Position numbers and translations under genes: made by a program | Shown here: positions 20,224 to 29,372 of the stretch, in pieces | Position numbering within the stretch: position 1 is the stretch's first letter | Layout of the letters: every line of letters starts with the position of its first letter | The notes under the pieces: generated by a model | Databases searched by the model: none | The model's input: the letters and a program-made list of their open reading frames with translations, nothing else | Told to the model about the DNA's origin: nothing | Source of the DNA: Clostridiaceae bacterium | GTDB taxonomy: Bacteria > Bacillota > Clostridia > Lachnospirales > Lachnospiraceae | Assembly: GCA_009911305.1 (NCBI GenBank) | Contig: QXXC01000035.1 | Location: 1 to 40,584 of the forward strand | Direction: 5' to 3' | Length of the DNA stretch: 40,584 bases

Positions 20224-20256
20224 GGGGGTGAGGGGGCGTGAGGGGGCGTGAGGGGG
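20224..20256 (+). other. Four-by-G5 quadruplex motif
   Basis: Four runs of exactly five G (20224-20228, 20232-20236, 20242-20246, 20252-20256) with loops TGA, CGTGA and CGTGA, made by a ten-base tandem repeat. This meets the standard G-quadruplex pattern. A second G-rich cluster, including a G9 run, spans 20437-20499. Confidence 0.75.
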
Positions 20257-20258
20257 CC

Positions 20259-20397
20259 GCCCTTTGCATGTTCTATATCCATAAGGAACCCCGCTTTCGC
20301 TCGGAGAAAAGCGCAGCGGACACTAAGCTCGAAAAGACCTCGCTAAGTGCCGGCGGTTTTCTACGGGTTCTTTATGGATATAGAACATGCAAAGGGC
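20259..20397. repeat. 139-bp palindromic element in oriC
   Basis: Arms 20259-20284 and 20372-20397 are perfect 26-base inverted repeats (GCCCTTTGCATG... and its complement). The stem continues for seven more pairs with one wobble. The inner part is again an imperfect inverted repeat (AGAAAAGCGC against AGAAAACCGC, CACTAAGC against CACTTAGC). One arm is partly repeated at 8026-8050 (GTTCTATATCC, CCCCGCT). It looks like a copy of a dispersed palindromic repeat. Confidence 0.75.
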
Positions 20398-20921
20398 TAC
20401 GTTGCTGGCGGGCTTTGGGGAAGGCGGTTTTTATTAGGGGGGGGGTAAATTAGCGGGAATTTGGGGTGGGAAATGGATTTTTTGGGGTGGGAAGGGGGGA
20501 GATATGGTATTTAGGATGATTGTGGATAAATTTTGGGGAGAGGAGGCGGGATTCAGGGGAATATGCGGGGAATGTGTATAAGTGGGGGTGGGGATGTCCA
20601 CATGGAAAAATATTGATAAATCAGCAGGTTTCGGATTATAATGTGAACAATCTGGGGGTTGTTCAGGTAAAAATCAACCATTTATCCACAAGTTATCCCC
20701 ACTTTGTGGATAAATAGAGGAAATGCTGTGAATAAGGTGTTTAAATGCTGATAAGATAAGGGTTTTTGTAATCCACAGCCGGTTTTGTGCGGGTGGTAAG
20801 GAGGGGGAGGTTTTCGCGGATGTTTGGGCTGCCTGTAATGTGGCCCGGGCGGCTTTTTTTCTGTGATAATTGTGCAACACGATGCTGCGCCATGATTTAG
20901 AGAAAAAATATCGATTTTCTA

Positions 20922-20950
20922 TTGACGTAACCGTGTTTCTTCTATATAAT
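20922..20950 (+). promoter_or_regulatory. rpmH promoter
   Basis: TTGACG (20922-20927), 17 bases, TATAAT (20945-20950), in an AT-rich stretch about 85 bases before rpmH. Confidence 0.8.
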
Positions 20951-21034
20951 TGAGGAGATATTTAATCTTAGAATAGTCTAACTATGTTGAGATGATTTCT
21001 CTTTCAATTTTTGAGGACGAGGAGGTGTTTTATT

Positions 21035-21169
21035 ATGAAGATGACATATCAGCCAAAGAAAAGGCAGAGATCGAAAGTTCACGGCTTCAGAGCCAGGATG
21101 AGCAGCGCAGGCGGTAGAAAAGTTCTGGCTGCGAGAAGAGCAAAAGGAAGAGCAAGATTGTCTGCTTGA
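21035..21169 (+). CDS. rpmH: 50S ribosomal protein L34
   Basis: Forty-four residues starting [18 protein letters not shown] and ending GRARLSA, the full L34 sequence: a very basic large-subunit protein near the peptide exit region. GGAGGTG lies before the ATG at 21035. It is the first plus-strand gene right of oriC, as in almost all Firmicutes, and is followed by its own terminator. Confidence 0.97.
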   Translation: MKMTYQPKKRQRSKVHGFRARMSSAGGRKVLAARRAKGRARLSA

Positions 21170-21177
21170 TGAACCTG

Positions 21178-21207
21178 GGCCGCAATGTGAATTGTGGCCT
21201 TTTTGTT
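21178..21207 (+). terminator. Terminator of rpmH
   Basis: GGCCGCAAT and ATTGTGGCC form a nine-pair stem with one G-U, loop GTGA, then TTTTTGTT. Confidence 0.85.
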
Positions 21208-21484
21208 ACTGTATTTTATGATGCCGGGATCAGAAGGCTGAAAATCCGATGTAAGCCTGCTTGCAGGAGGATTTTTGAGCTTGGGATCCGCTAAAACTAT
21301 GAAAAAGCAGCCCGATCAGGGCGGATTTGGAATGTTTTTGAGGGTTGCGGGAACGCAATGTGCGGAGCAATCCGGTATCAGAGGGGCTAAAACATCGTTT
21401 GAGCCCGACATGATTTGATATGGCTAATTGTATATGGCCCGTTTTGGTTTGCCGTTATTGCGGACCGCAGCATGAGGAGAGCGG
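21208..21484. other. Gene-free spacer between rpmH and rnpA
   Basis: rpmH and rnpA are usually close, yet 315 bases separate them here. Apart from the rpmH terminator I see a second hairpin with U-tract (21241-21276) and an inverted repeat around GATCCGC/GCGGAT (about 21285-21330), but no open frame with a ribosome site. Confidence 0.5.
21241..21276 (+). terminator. Second hairpin with U-tract before rnpA
   Basis: AAAATCC pairs with GGATTTTT, with an inner CCTGC-TT-GCAGG hairpin and a bulge on one side. It could be a back-up terminator or part of a leader. Confidence 0.5.
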
Positions 21485-21856
21485 ATGAAGCGTTTTAATT
21501 CGATCAAAAAGAACGGGGATTTTCAGAAGGTTTACAGAACGGGGCGATCATTTGCTGATAAGCTTCTGGTTATGTATGTGCTGGATACGGGGAGGGCGGA
21601 TTCCCGGATTGGGATTTCCGTCAGTAAGAAGGTTGGCAACAGTGTGGTGCGTCACCACATTACACGTTTAATCAGAGAAAGCTTTCGGCTGAATAAGGAC
21701 ATAGTAAGAGATGGATTGGATATCGTGGTGGTGGCGAGAGCCGCTGCCAAAGAGGCAGGATTCAAAAATATCGAACGTGCATATCTGCACTTATGCGGAC
21801 TTCATAACATTTTAGAGAATCGAAGTGAGAATATTGATGAAGAAAATCATAATTAG
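21485..21856 (+). CDS. rnpA: Ribonuclease P protein component
   Basis: Protein partner of the RNase P RNA, which matures the 5' ends of tRNAs. The 123-aa basic protein starts at ATG 21485 with GAGGAG upstream. It has [17 protein letters not shown] (about 13-29) and the signature [22 protein letters not shown] (about 47-68), where the usual RNR is replaced by RHH. It overlaps yidD by about 20 bases. Confidence 0.94.
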   Translation: MKRFNSIKKNGDFQKVYRTGRSFADKLLVMYVLDTGRADSRIGISVSKKVGNSVVRHHITRLIRESFRLNKDIVRDGLDIVVVARAAAKEAGFKNIERAYLHLCGLHNILENRSENIDEENHN

Positions 21857-22046
21857 TATGATTCGGGGATATCAGAAGTTTATTTCCCCATTGACAGGAC
21901 CTCACTGCAAGTACACGCCTACCTGCTCTCAATACGCCGTTGAGGCAGTGATGAAGTATGGCGCTGTAAAGGGTATGATTTTGGCCTGTAAGCGGATTTT
22001 TCGCTGCCATCCGTTTGCAGAAGGCGGTTATGATCCAGTTCCGTAG
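21837..22046 (+). CDS. yidD: Membrane protein insertion efficiency factor YidD
   Basis: Small membrane-associated helper of YidC-dependent insertion. The 69-aa product has the family core [11 protein letters not shown] and ends with [16 protein letters not shown] take ATG 21837; an in-frame GTG at 21825 would add four residues. The start lies inside the end of rnpA, in the standard rnpA-yidD-yidC order. Confidence 0.93.
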   Translation: MKKIIISMIRGYQKFISPLTGPHCKYTPTCSQYAVEAVMKYGAVKGMILACKRIFRCHPFAEGGYDPVP

Positions 22047-22064
22047 AGGATAGGAGGTAATTCA

Positions 22065-23306
22065 TTGGAATTTGTAATTGCAACTAAGGCCGGGTCGATT
22101 ATGGGGCCGATTGCCAGTTTATTCGGGTATATTATGGATTTTTTATTCCGGATCACGAGTAATATGGGAATCATGAACATTGGCCTTTGCATTATTTTGT
22201 TTACGATTATTACGAAGCTTTTGCTGTTTCCTTTAACGATCAAGCAGCAGAAGTCGTCGAAGCTGATGTCTGTGATGAATCCGGAGATCATGGCGATTCA
22301 GAAGAAGTACAGGGGGAAGACGGATCAGACGTCGATGACCAAGCAGAGGATGGAGATGCAGGCTGTATATGATAAGTTTGGATCGAGTCCGACGGCTGGC
22401 TGTCTGCCGATGCTGATTCAATTTCCGATTATTCTGGCTCTTTATCGTGTGATTTATAATATTCCGGCTTATGTACCTTCGGTTCGGGTGTTTTTTGACA
22501 ATGTAGCGAATCCTTTGAAGGATCAGCCGGATTTTGTCAATAAGATTGCAGAGCTGGCTGAGGGCGTCAATATGGCGGTCGATAAGGTTGACTTTACCAA
22601 TCTGGACAAGATTGTCGATATGTTATATAAGTTTACGCCGGAAAAATGGGAGACGCTTGAGGGACTGTTTCCTCAGATTGCCGATGTGATTGCAGTGAAC
22701 GCGGATAAGATCGAGCAGATGAACTCGTTTTTTGGGATCAATCTCGCGAGCGCGCCGTTTACCGGGTTTACGACGATTTCTGTTGCGTGGGTGATCCCGA
22801 TTCTGGCCGGGCTTACGCAGTGGTTTTCCGCGAAGATGATGAGCAGCACGCAGACGATTGATCCGGACGCGCCGGGCGCTTCGATGATGAACAGTATGCT
22901 GATTACCATGCCTCTCATGTCCGTTGTCTTTTGTTTCACTCTGCCGGCGGCGATCGGTATTTACTGGGTGGGACAGGGTGTTCTGCAGATTGTACAGCAG
23001 CTTGCGGTGAATTCTTATATGGATAAGATCGATCTGGATGAGATGATCAAAAAGAACGTGGAGAAGATGAACCAGAAGCGGGCAAAGAAGGGGCTTCCCC
23101 CTGCAAAACTGAATCAGAATGCCACAACGAGCTTAAAGTCGATCCAGTCTCAGGAAGAGAAGGATAAGCTTTTGATGGAAGAGAAGATGAGTAAGCGGGA
23201 TAAGCAGATTCAGGAGTCGAATGAGTTCTACAATTCAGATCCGAAGCCGGGAAGCATTGCCTCAAAGGCTAGGATGGTGCAGAAGTTTAATGAGAAGCAC
23301 AAGTAA
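22065..23306 (+). CDS. yidC: Membrane protein insertase YidC/OxaA
   Basis: Inserts proteins into the cytoplasmic membrane, alone or with SecYEG. The start is TTG at 22065 with TAGGAGGT upstream, 413 aa. The first helix is followed by the conserved KLLLFPLTIKQQKSSKLM (about 47-64), which carries the hydrophilic-groove region. The TSPTAGCLPMLIQFPI-like segment and a large extracytoplasmic loop follow, then helices ending near residue 330 and a basic Lys-rich tail. It lacks a lipobox. The long loop (about 140-230) is larger than in Bacillus. Confidence 0.94.
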   Translation: MEFVIATKAGSIMGPIASLFGYIMDFLFRITSNMGIMNIGLCIILFTIITKLLLFPLTIKQQKSSKLMSVMNPEIMAIQKKYRGKTDQTSMTKQRMEMQAVYDKFGSSPTAGCLPMLIQFPIILALYRVIYNIPAYVPSVRVFFDNVANPLKDQPDFVNKIAELAEGVNMAVDKVDFTNLDKIVDMLYKFTPEKWETLEGLFPQIADVIAVNADKIEQMNSFFGINLASAPFTGFTTISVAWVIPILAGLTQWFSAKMMSSTQTIDPDAPGASMMNSMLITMPLMSVVFCFTLPAAIGIYWVGQGVLQIVQQLAVNSYMDKIDLDEMIKKNVEKMNQKRAKKGLPPAKLNQNATTSLKSIQSQEEKDKLLMEEKMSKRDKQIQESNEFYNSDPKPGSIASKARMVQKFNEKHK

Positions 23307-23322
23307 GCAGGAGGATGCCAGA

Positions 23323-23985
23323 ATGGATATGATTAAAGTTACCGCAAAGACCGTGGAAGAGGCAGTAACAAAGGCATTGATCGAATTGGAGATTACGAGC
23401 GATAAGCTGGAGTATGAGGTAATCGAAAAGGGGAGCGCCGGTTTCCTGGGAATTGGCTCAAAGCCGGCTGTGATTCAGGCTAAGAAGAAGGAGACGCTTG
23501 AGGATCGCGCTGTGGAGTTTTTGACGCAGATTTTTGACGCAATGAGTATGACGGTGCAGATTGATCTGGAGTACAAGGCTGAGGAAAAGGAGCTGTGCAT
23601 TAATCTTTCAGGCGGAGATATGGGGATTTTGATCGGTAAGAGGGGACAAACCCTTGATTCTCTGCAGTATCTTGTAAGCCTGATGGTGAATAAGGCAAAT
23701 GCCGGCGATTATATCCGCGTCAAGCTGGATACGGAGAATTACCGTGAGAGAAGGAAGGAGACGCTGGAAACGCTGGCTAAGAATATTGCCTACAAGGTAA
23801 AACGAACGAAGCGTTCGGTTTCGCTGGAACCGATGAATCCGTATGAGAGAAGGATTATCCATGCGGCGCTTCAGAATGATCGGTATGTGGTGACAAGAAG
23901 CGACGGCGAGGAACCCTTCCGCCACGTAATTATTTCCCTGAAGAGAGAGGGAAGAAGAGAGCGGACGGAGAAGACGGATCGATAG
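23323..23985 (+). CDS. jag: RNA-binding protein Jag (KhpB)
   Basis: Jag-N, KH and R3H protein that binds RNA and affects cell elongation and division in Firmicutes. The Jag-N domain spans residues 1-50 (KGSAGFLGIGSKPA at 36-49), the KH GxxG is IGKRGQTLDSLQYL near 105-118, and the R3H part is at the end (PMNPYERRIIHAALQ). I start at ATG 23323, with AGGAGG upstream, giving 220 aa; the frame is open 34 codons further into yidC. It follows yidC by 16 bases. Confidence 0.94.
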   Translation: MDMIKVTAKTVEEAVTKALIELEITSDKLEYEVIEKGSAGFLGIGSKPAVIQAKKKETLEDRAVEFLTQIFDAMSMTVQIDLEYKAEEKELCINLSGGDMGILIGKRGQTLDSLQYLVSLMVNKANAGDYIRVKLDTENYRERRKETLETLAKNIAYKVKRTKRSVSLEPMNPYERRIIHAALQNDRYVVTRSDGEEPFRHVIISLKREGRRERTEKTDR

Positions 23986-24010
23986 ATGGATAGAGGCAGG
24001 AAATGAGACA

Positions 24011-24042
24011 GCGGGAATACTTCGGTATTCCTGCCGTTTTTC
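24011..24042 (+). terminator. Terminator after jag
   Basis: GCGGGAATAC-TTCG-GTATTCCTGC with a stable TTCG tetraloop, followed by CGTTTTTCTT. It closes the rnpA-yidD-yidC-jag operon. Confidence 0.9.
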
Positions 24043-24082
24043 TTATGGGAAAGCGAATTTGATATGATATTGAGGTTTTCAG

Positions 24083-25462
24083 ATGATGGGATCAGATACG
24101 ATTGCCGCGATTGCGACAGCGGTTACAAATTCGGGGATTGGGATTATTCGGATCAGCGGGGATGAGGCTCTGCATATCGGGGATCAGATCTTCCGGACAA
24201 AAAGCGGAGATAAGAGGTTAAGCGGGCAAAAAGGTTATACGGTTCACTATGGTACGGTATGGGATCCGGATGAAATGATCGATGAGGCCCTTGCGCTTGT
24301 TATGCGGGCTCCCCACAGCTATACGGCTGAGGATACGGTTGAAATTGACTGCCATGGCGGTGTGCTGGTGATGAAGCGTATTTTGGAGGCAGCGCTCCGG
24401 TGCGGGGCCAGGCTGGCAGAGCCGGGAGAATTTACGAAGCGCGCATTTTTGAATGGCAGGATTGATCTGTCGCAGGCTGAGGCTGTGATGGATGTAATCC
24501 GGTCAAAAAATGAGTATTCATTAAAGAGCTCCGTGAGCCAGTTGGGAGGATCCGTGTCGCGCAGGGTGAAGGAGCTGCGCGAGAAGCTTCTCTATGAGAT
24601 TGCGTTTCTTGAATCTGCACTGGACGATCCGGAGAATATTTCGCTTGACGGCTATGCGGCGCGCCTCCTGGAGACAATCTGTGCGATGAGGAGGGAGCTT
24701 GCGCGGATGCTGGAGACCTTTGACAGCGGCCGTATTCTTACAGAGGGGATCAAAACCGTTATTTTGGGAAAGCCGAATGCCGGGAAATCGTCGCTTCTGA
24801 ATGCGCTGTCGGGAGCGGATCGGGCGATTGTGACCGAAATTCCGGGAACAACGCGTGATGTTCTGGAGGAATCGATCCGCATACGCGACATCAGCCTCCG
24901 CCTGATCGATACGGCTGGGATCCGCGATACAGAGGATGTTGTGGAGAGGATCGGAGTGGAGAAAGCGAGGCAGGCTGCGGACGATGCAGATTTGATCCTG
25001 TATGTGGTGGACGGCACGCGTCCTCTGGATGAGAGCGATCAGATGATTATCCGCCTTCTTGAGGGCAAAAAGGCGCTTGTTTTGCTGAATAAAACGGACT
25101 TGGATTTGATCGTGACGCGGGAAGAGCTGGAAGAGCAGACGGGACATGCGGTGCTTTTGATCTCGGTGAAGGAATCAAAGGGCTTAGAGGAGCTGGGAGA
25201 GCGGATGGAGGGGCTTTTTTTCAAGGGTGAGATTGACTGGAATGATGAGGTGATTCTCACAAATATGCGCCATAAGACGGCTGTGGAAGGGGCCCTCAAA
25301 AGCCTGGAGCTGGTTGAGAGAAGTATTTTGGATCAGATGCCGGAGGACTTTTTTTCGATTGATTTGATGGATGCATATGAGAGGCTGGGAACAATCATCG
25401 GCGAGGCGCTGGAGGATGATCTGGTAAATGAGATTTTCAGCCGCTTTTGTATGGGAAAATGA
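24083..25462 (+). CDS. mnmE: tRNA modification GTPase MnmE
   Basis: With MnmG it adds the (carboxymethyl)aminomethyl group to uridine 34 of certain tRNAs. The N-terminal THF-binding domain is residues 1-120, the G1 motif GKPNAGKS is at 229-236, the G3 DTAGI at 276-280, and NKTD follows. The C-terminal FCMGK at 455-459 contains the conserved Cys456. The 459 aa are normal. It sits just ahead of mnmG, the usual order. Confidence 0.96.
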   Translation: MMGSDTIAAIATAVTNSGIGIIRISGDEALHIGDQIFRTKSGDKRLSGQKGYTVHYGTVWDPDEMIDEALALVMRAPHSYTAEDTVEIDCHGGVLVMKRILEAALRCGARLAEPGEFTKRAFLNGRIDLSQAEAVMDVIRSKNEYSLKSSVSQLGGSVSRRVKELREKLLYEIAFLESALDDPENISLDGYAARLLETICAMRRELARMLETFDSGRILTEGIKTVILGKPNAGKSSLLNALSGADRAIVTEIPGTTRDVLEESIRIRDISLRLIDTAGIRDTEDVVERIGVEKARQAADDADLILYVVDGTRPLDESDQMIIRLLEGKKALVLLNKTDLDLIVTREELEEQTGHAVLLISVKESKGLEELGERMEGLFFKGEIDWNDEVILTNMRHKTAVEGALKSLELVERSILDQMPEDFFSIDLMDAYERLGTIIGEALEDDLVNEIFSRFCMGK

Positions 25463-25567
25463 ACGGCTTCCGGAGTGACAGAAAAGATGGGAGCCGTTCC
25501 GAAGAAAGCGGCGGCTGATTAGAAAATGAATGATTTGTGTTGGCTTTAAGAAAAGAGGGATTGTATC

Positions 25568-27493
25568 GTGCCTTATTTGACAGAGAAATATGATATTGTG
25601 GTGGTGGGGGCCGGTCATGCGGGGTGTGAGGCAGCTCTGGCGGCGGCCAGGCTGGGACTTGAGACGATAATGTTTACGGTCAGCGTGGACAGTATTGCAC
25701 TGATGCCGTGTAATCCGAATATCGGGGGCAGCTCAAAGGGGCATTTGGTCCGTGAGCTGGACGCGCTGGGCGGTGAGATGGGAAAAAATATTGACAGGAC
25801 ATTTATTCAGTCAAAAATGCTGAACCAGTCCAAAGGGCCGGCGGTTCACTCGCTGCGCGCACAGGCAGACAAGCGGGAGTATACGGGGCAGATGCGCAGA
25901 ACTCTGGAGAATACGGAGCATTTAACGATCCGTCAGGCCGAGGTATGCGAGATATTAACCAGGGAAAAACGTGTGACAGGGGTGAAAACCTTTTCCGGCG
26001 CTGTCTATCCGTGCAGCGCAGTGGTGCTTGCGACAGGGACGTATTTAAGAGCCAGATGCATCTATGGAGATGTGAGCAATCCGACCGGACCGAACGGCCT
26101 GCAGGCGGCAAATCATCTGACGGATTCTTTAAAAGCGCTGGGAATCCGCATGTATCGCTTTAAGACAGGGACGCCGGCGCGGGTGGACAGGAGGAGTATT
26201 GATTTTACGAAGATGGAGGAACAGTTTGGGGATGAGAGAGTGGTTCCCTTTTCCTTTTCCACAGACCCGGAATCCGTGCAGAAGGAACAGGTGTCCTGCT
26301 GGCTTACCTATACGAATGAGAGGACACATGAGGTGATCCGCAAAAATCTTGATCGATCGCCGCTGTTTTCCGGTGCGATTGAGGGAACAGGCCCGAGATA
26401 CTGCCCGTCTATAGAGGATAAGGTGGTGAAATTTCCTGATAAGGATCGGCACCAGGTTTTTGTTGAACCGGAAGGAATTTATACGAATGAGATGTATCTG
26501 GGAGGTATGTCGAGTTCTCTGCCGGAGGATGTACAGTTTGCGATGTACCGCACGGTTCCAGGGCTTGAACAGGTGAAGATTGTCAGAAATGCATATGCGA
26601 TTGAATATGACTGTATTGATGCCAGACAGCTTAAGCTTTCGCTGGAATTTAAGGAAATTGAGGGCTTGTTCAGCGGAGGACAGTTTAATGGGAGTTCCGG
26701 TTATGAAGAGGCGGCAGTACAGGGCTTTATGGCGGGTGTGAATGCGGCACGGAAGATGAAAGGGCTGGAACCGATCATTTTGGATCGATCACAGGCGTAT
26801 ATCGGAGTTTTGATCGATGATTTGGTTACAAAGGAGAGTCATGAACCATACCGGATGATGACATCCAGGGCAGAGTACCGCCTGCTTTTGCGCCAAGATA
26901 ATGCGGATCTCCGCCTTTCACGGATCGGACATGAGATCGGACTGATCAGCGATGCGCAGCTTGAGCGCGTGATATGGAAGGAACATACAATCAGGGCGGA
27001 GATGGATCGTCTGGAAAAAAAGCGTGTGGGAGCTTCAGCAGAGGTTCAAACATTTCTGGAACTTCACGGGAGTGTTCCTCTGAAGACAGGAACGTCGATG
27101 GCAGAATTGATACGCAGGCCGGAGCTGAATTATACGGTGTTGGAATGTCTTGATCCCGAGCGCCCTGATTTGCCTGAAGAGGTGGCTGAGCAGATTAATA
27201 TCAATATTAAGTATGAGGGATATATACGGAGGCAGACACAGCAGGTTGCGCAGTTTAAGAAAATGGAAGGAAAAAAGCTGGAGGAGGACTTTGATTATTC
27301 AAAGGTAAAGAGCCTCCGCAGAGAAGCGGTGCAGAAGCTAAATCTTCTTAAACCGGAAAATATTGGACAGGCGTCAAGAATATCAGGCGTTTCACCGGCG
27401 GACATTTCTGTTTTAATGGTTTATCTGGAGCAGAACAGAAGAGGAGCAGGGCAGAGGAAGGAAGTGAAAGGGGAGTCAGGTGAAGACAGATGA
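25568..27493 (+). CDS. mnmG: tRNA uridine-34 modification enzyme MnmG (GidA)
   Basis: FAD-dependent partner of MnmE. The dinucleotide-binding [10 protein letters not shown] is at 14-23, the family motif [16 protein letters not shown] follows, and the C-terminal helical domain that contacts MnmE is present. It uses GTG at 25568 with AGAGGGA upstream, 641 aa. Its stop overlaps the rsmG start (ATGA), so the two are coupled. Confidence 0.96.
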   Translation: MPYLTEKYDIVVVGAGHAGCEAALAAARLGLETIMFTVSVDSIALMPCNPNIGGSSKGHLVRELDALGGEMGKNIDRTFIQSKMLNQSKGPAVHSLRAQADKREYTGQMRRTLENTEHLTIRQAEVCEILTREKRVTGVKTFSGAVYPCSAVVLATGTYLRARCIYGDVSNPTGPNGLQAANHLTDSLKALGIRMYRFKTGTPARVDRRSIDFTKMEEQFGDERVVPFSFSTDPESVQKEQVSCWLTYTNERTHEVIRKNLDRSPLFSGAIEGTGPRYCPSIEDKVVKFPDKDRHQVFVEPEGIYTNEMYLGGMSSSLPEDVQFAMYRTVPGLEQVKIVRNAYAIEYDCIDARQLKLSLEFKEIEGLFSGGQFNGSSGYEEAAVQGFMAGVNAARKMKGLEPIILDRSQAYIGVLIDDLVTKESHEPYRMMTSRAEYRLLLRQDNADLRLSRIGHEIGLISDAQLERVIWKEHTIRAEMDRLEKKRVGASAEVQTFLELHGSVPLKTGTSMAELIRRPELNYTVLECLDPERPDLPEEVAEQININIKYEGYIRRQTQQVAQFKKMEGKKLEEDFDYSKVKSLRREAVQKLNLLKPENIGQASRISGVSPADISVLMVYLEQNRRGAGQRKEVKGESGEDR

Positions 27494-28227
27494 GCGAAAA
27501 TCGAGATGAATTCGTAATGCAGATGAAAGATGAATTGTGTCAGATGGATCTGGAGCTGACAGATTGTCAGATAGAGCAATTTTATCAGTATTACAAGTGT
27601 TTGATTCACTGGAATAAAATGATGAATTTGACGGCCATTACAGAAATGAGAGAAGTGGTGACAAAGCATTTTATAGACAGCCTGGCTTTGAAAAAGGCGG
27701 TAGAAGATATAGAGCATGTTTCATATACCTTGATCGATGTCGGAACAGGAGCTGGATTTCCGGGAATTCCGCTTAAGATAGCCTTTCCGGAATTAGAGGT
27801 GACATTGCTTGACTCATTAAACAAGCGAGTGAAGTTTTTAGATGAATTGATTGCGCATATAGAATTGAGAGGAATAAGAGCTGTTCACGGAAGAGCAGAG
27901 GACTATGCGAGAGAAAATGTTTCACGTGAAACATTTGACTTGTGTGTTTCACGTGCGGTTGCTAATATATCTACATTGGCAGAATACTGTATGCCCTTTG
28001 TCAAACCAGGCGGATATTTTGTGTCATATAAGTCTGGAAGGATTGAAGAAGAATTAAACGGCGGAAAAGGGGCAATCAAAAAACTGTCGGGCGAGATAGA
28101 GAAAATCATATCATTTGAGCTGCCGAACTCGGATGAGAGAAGTTTGATCAAAATAAAGAAGATATCCAATATCAATAAAAAGTATCCCCGGAGATCCGGA
28201 CTGCCTTCAAAGGAGCCGTTAAAATAG
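27490..28227 (+). CDS. rsmG: 16S rRNA m7G527 methyltransferase RsmG (GidB)
   Basis: Methylates G527 of 16S rRNA using S-adenosylmethionine. The SAM-binding loop is [10 protein letters not shown] (83-92). The 245 aa are normal. It overlaps mnmG by four bases. Codons about 143-148 (NVSRET) contain a perfect parS palindrome (27918-27933), so the gene doubles as a chromosome-partition site. Confidence 0.95.
   Translation: MSENRDEFVMQMKDELCQMDLELTDCQIEQFYQYYKCLIHWNKMMNLTAITEMREVVTKHFIDSLALKKAVEDIEHVSYTLIDVGTGAGFPGIPLKIAFPELEVTLLDSLNKRVKFLDELIAHIELRGIRAVHGRAEDYARENVSRETFDLCVSRAVANISTLAEYCMPFVKPGGYFVSYKSGRIEEELNGGKGAIKKLSGEIEKIISFELPNSDERSLIKIKKISNINKKYPRRSGLPSKEPLK
27918..27933. promoter_or_regulatory. 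parS site inside rsmG
   Basis: TGTTTCACGTGAAACA, the exact ParB-binding palindrome of Firmicutes. A half-degenerate copy, TGTTTCACGTGCGGTT, follows at 27945-27960. Confidence 0.92.
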
Positions 28228-28264
28228 CGTTTGAGTGTCAGGCGGCGGATTGAATTGACATTGG

Positions 28265-28328
28265 AAGGCGTGCTATGGATATTTGATGGATAGAGTATAT
28301 CTGTTTCATATCCATAGCACGCCTTTTA
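28265..28328. terminator. Long bidirectional terminator after rsmG
   Basis: AAGGCGTGCTATGGATAT (28265-28282) pairs perfectly with the complementary arm at 28308-28325, followed by TTTT on the plus strand. The stem is unusually long. Confidence 0.85.
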
Positions 28329-28410
28329 TAATCACTTGTTATGCTTTACATGTCAATGGCTTTGTGGTGTATGGCGCGGTAAACAGTGAACACGAATCAA
28401 AGTCTGAGGA

Positions 28411-28424
28411 TCAAACACGCTCTA
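28411..28424 (-). repeat. Short repeat TAGAGCGTGTTTGA, copy 3
   Basis: Minus-strand copy identical to 8839-8852, again beginning at the TAG stop of a gene, here the hydrolase. Confidence 0.6.
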
Positions 28425-29372
28425 GGCAAAGAAAATATGAATGAGGTCTAACAGCTTGTCCGGTGTCTCCAATTGGGGCAGATGTCTGGTTTTGGTAATA
28501 ACCGATGATTCTATCGCAGAGTTCAGTGATTGATAGTCCCGGATCGTTTGCTCAATTTCAGGTTCTTCGCTTCCGCCTACAATGTAAATGCTGTTGTCAA
28601 TTTTTTTAAGGGCATTGCGTATATTGCAGTTTGTGTATCTGCACTCCAAACTGGAAAAAATTGCTTTTGGGGAATCTCCTAAGTAGGCAGATTCATAATA
28701 ATGGTCAATATAGGTGGGTTTTACAGAATACGGGTTATAAAAATATTCTTCGTGAAAGCGTCTTTCTGTCATACTGTAGCTGTGTATGATTTGATAGAGT
28801 AAAGTTCCGATAACAGGAAGATCCAGGAGCAGTTTCAGAAATTTCGTATGCTTTCCCGGAATCTGCATACATTTGTCAAAGCTATTCGGATTGACCAGCA
28901 TGAGCCGTCCAAACAATTCTGGAGAGTGGTTACAGGCCATAATGACAAAGGAAGAGGATTCTCCGGAAACGATCAGATCGGTCCGGCGGCCAATCTCTGA
29001 TTTGATAAAGTCACAGATTAACTGTACAAAGAGATAGCTTGTATAAGTAAGAGCTGGTTTGTCAGAGCGTCCGCAGCCAAGCAGATCGAGTGTATACACG
29101 GTATAGCGGCGGCTAAGCCTATCTGTTAAAAGATGATATTCATATCCGCTGGAGGAAGCATTTAAGTCATGAATTAAAAGAATTGGTTTTCCGTTTCCGG
29201 ATTTGGTATAATGGATATTTCCCAGACGCCATTTAAAACAGAGAGAGTCCGGCTCATCCATAAGATTCTTTTGTACAGCGGATAACTGAACCCATTTATT
29301 CATCAAAGCAATCGAGGCGGTTCCGGCGGTCAGAAGAGAGAGCAGTGTCATGAGTTTATTTTTTTTATTCAT
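28422..29372 (-). CDS. Alpha/beta hydrolase with N-terminal membrane anchor
   Basis: Serine hydrolase of the alpha/beta fold; substrate unknown. Residues 1-6 are basic and 8-26 are hydrophobic, suggesting a membrane anchor or uncleaved signal. The oxyanion segment LLIHDLNAS is at 65-73, the strand-turn LDLLGCGRSDKP at 95-106, and the nucleophile elbow SGESSS at 136-141 with Ser139. The last glycine of the usual G-x-S-x-G is Ser. A late His in TKTRHLPQLE is the likely catalytic histidine. The 316-aa gene stands alone, opposite to its neighbours. Esterase, lipase and haloperoxidase-like roles are all possible. Confidence 0.82.
   Translation of the reverse strand: MNKKNKLMTLLSLLTAGTASIALMNKWVQLSAVQKNLMDEPDSLCFKWRLGNIHYTKSGNGKPILLIHDLNASSSGYEYHLLTDRLSRRYTVYTLDLLGCGRSDKPALTYTSYLFVQLICDFIKSEIGRRTDLIVSGESSSFVIMACNHSPELFGRLMLVNPNSFDKCMQIPGKHTKFLKLLLDLPVIGTLLYQIIHSYSMTERRFHEEYFYNPYSVKPTYIDHYYESAYLGDSPKAIFSSLECRYTNCNIRNALKKIDNSIYIVGGSEEPEIEQTIRDYQSLNSAIESSVITKTRHLPQLETPDKLLDLIHIFFA

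Larger units (their letters stand above)
20200..20960. other. Chromosomal replication origin oriC
   Basis: Gene-free spacer between divergent dnaA and rpmH. DnaA boxes visible: TGTGGATAA at 20209-20217, 20521-20529 and 20705-20713; TTATCCACA at 20682-20690; near matches TTATCCCCA (20693-20701), TGTGAATAA (20727-20735), TAATCCACA (20769-20777) and TGTGTATAA (20573-20581). The densest cluster is 20682-20777. AT-rich stretches at about 20605-20645 and 20885-20960 are candidates for the unwinding site. The spacer also contains a G-quadruplex motif and a long palindrome, listed separately. Strand switch of all flanking genes supports this as the replication start. Confidence 0.88.

Noticed and set aside
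20238..20453. Open frame across the oriC palindrome
   Set aside because: It runs through a perfect inverted repeat and G-tracts and has no ribosome site.
24521..25147. 208-codon minus-strand frame inside mnmE
   Set aside because: Antisense to an intact MnmE with all GTPase motifs; composition is that of a shadow frame.
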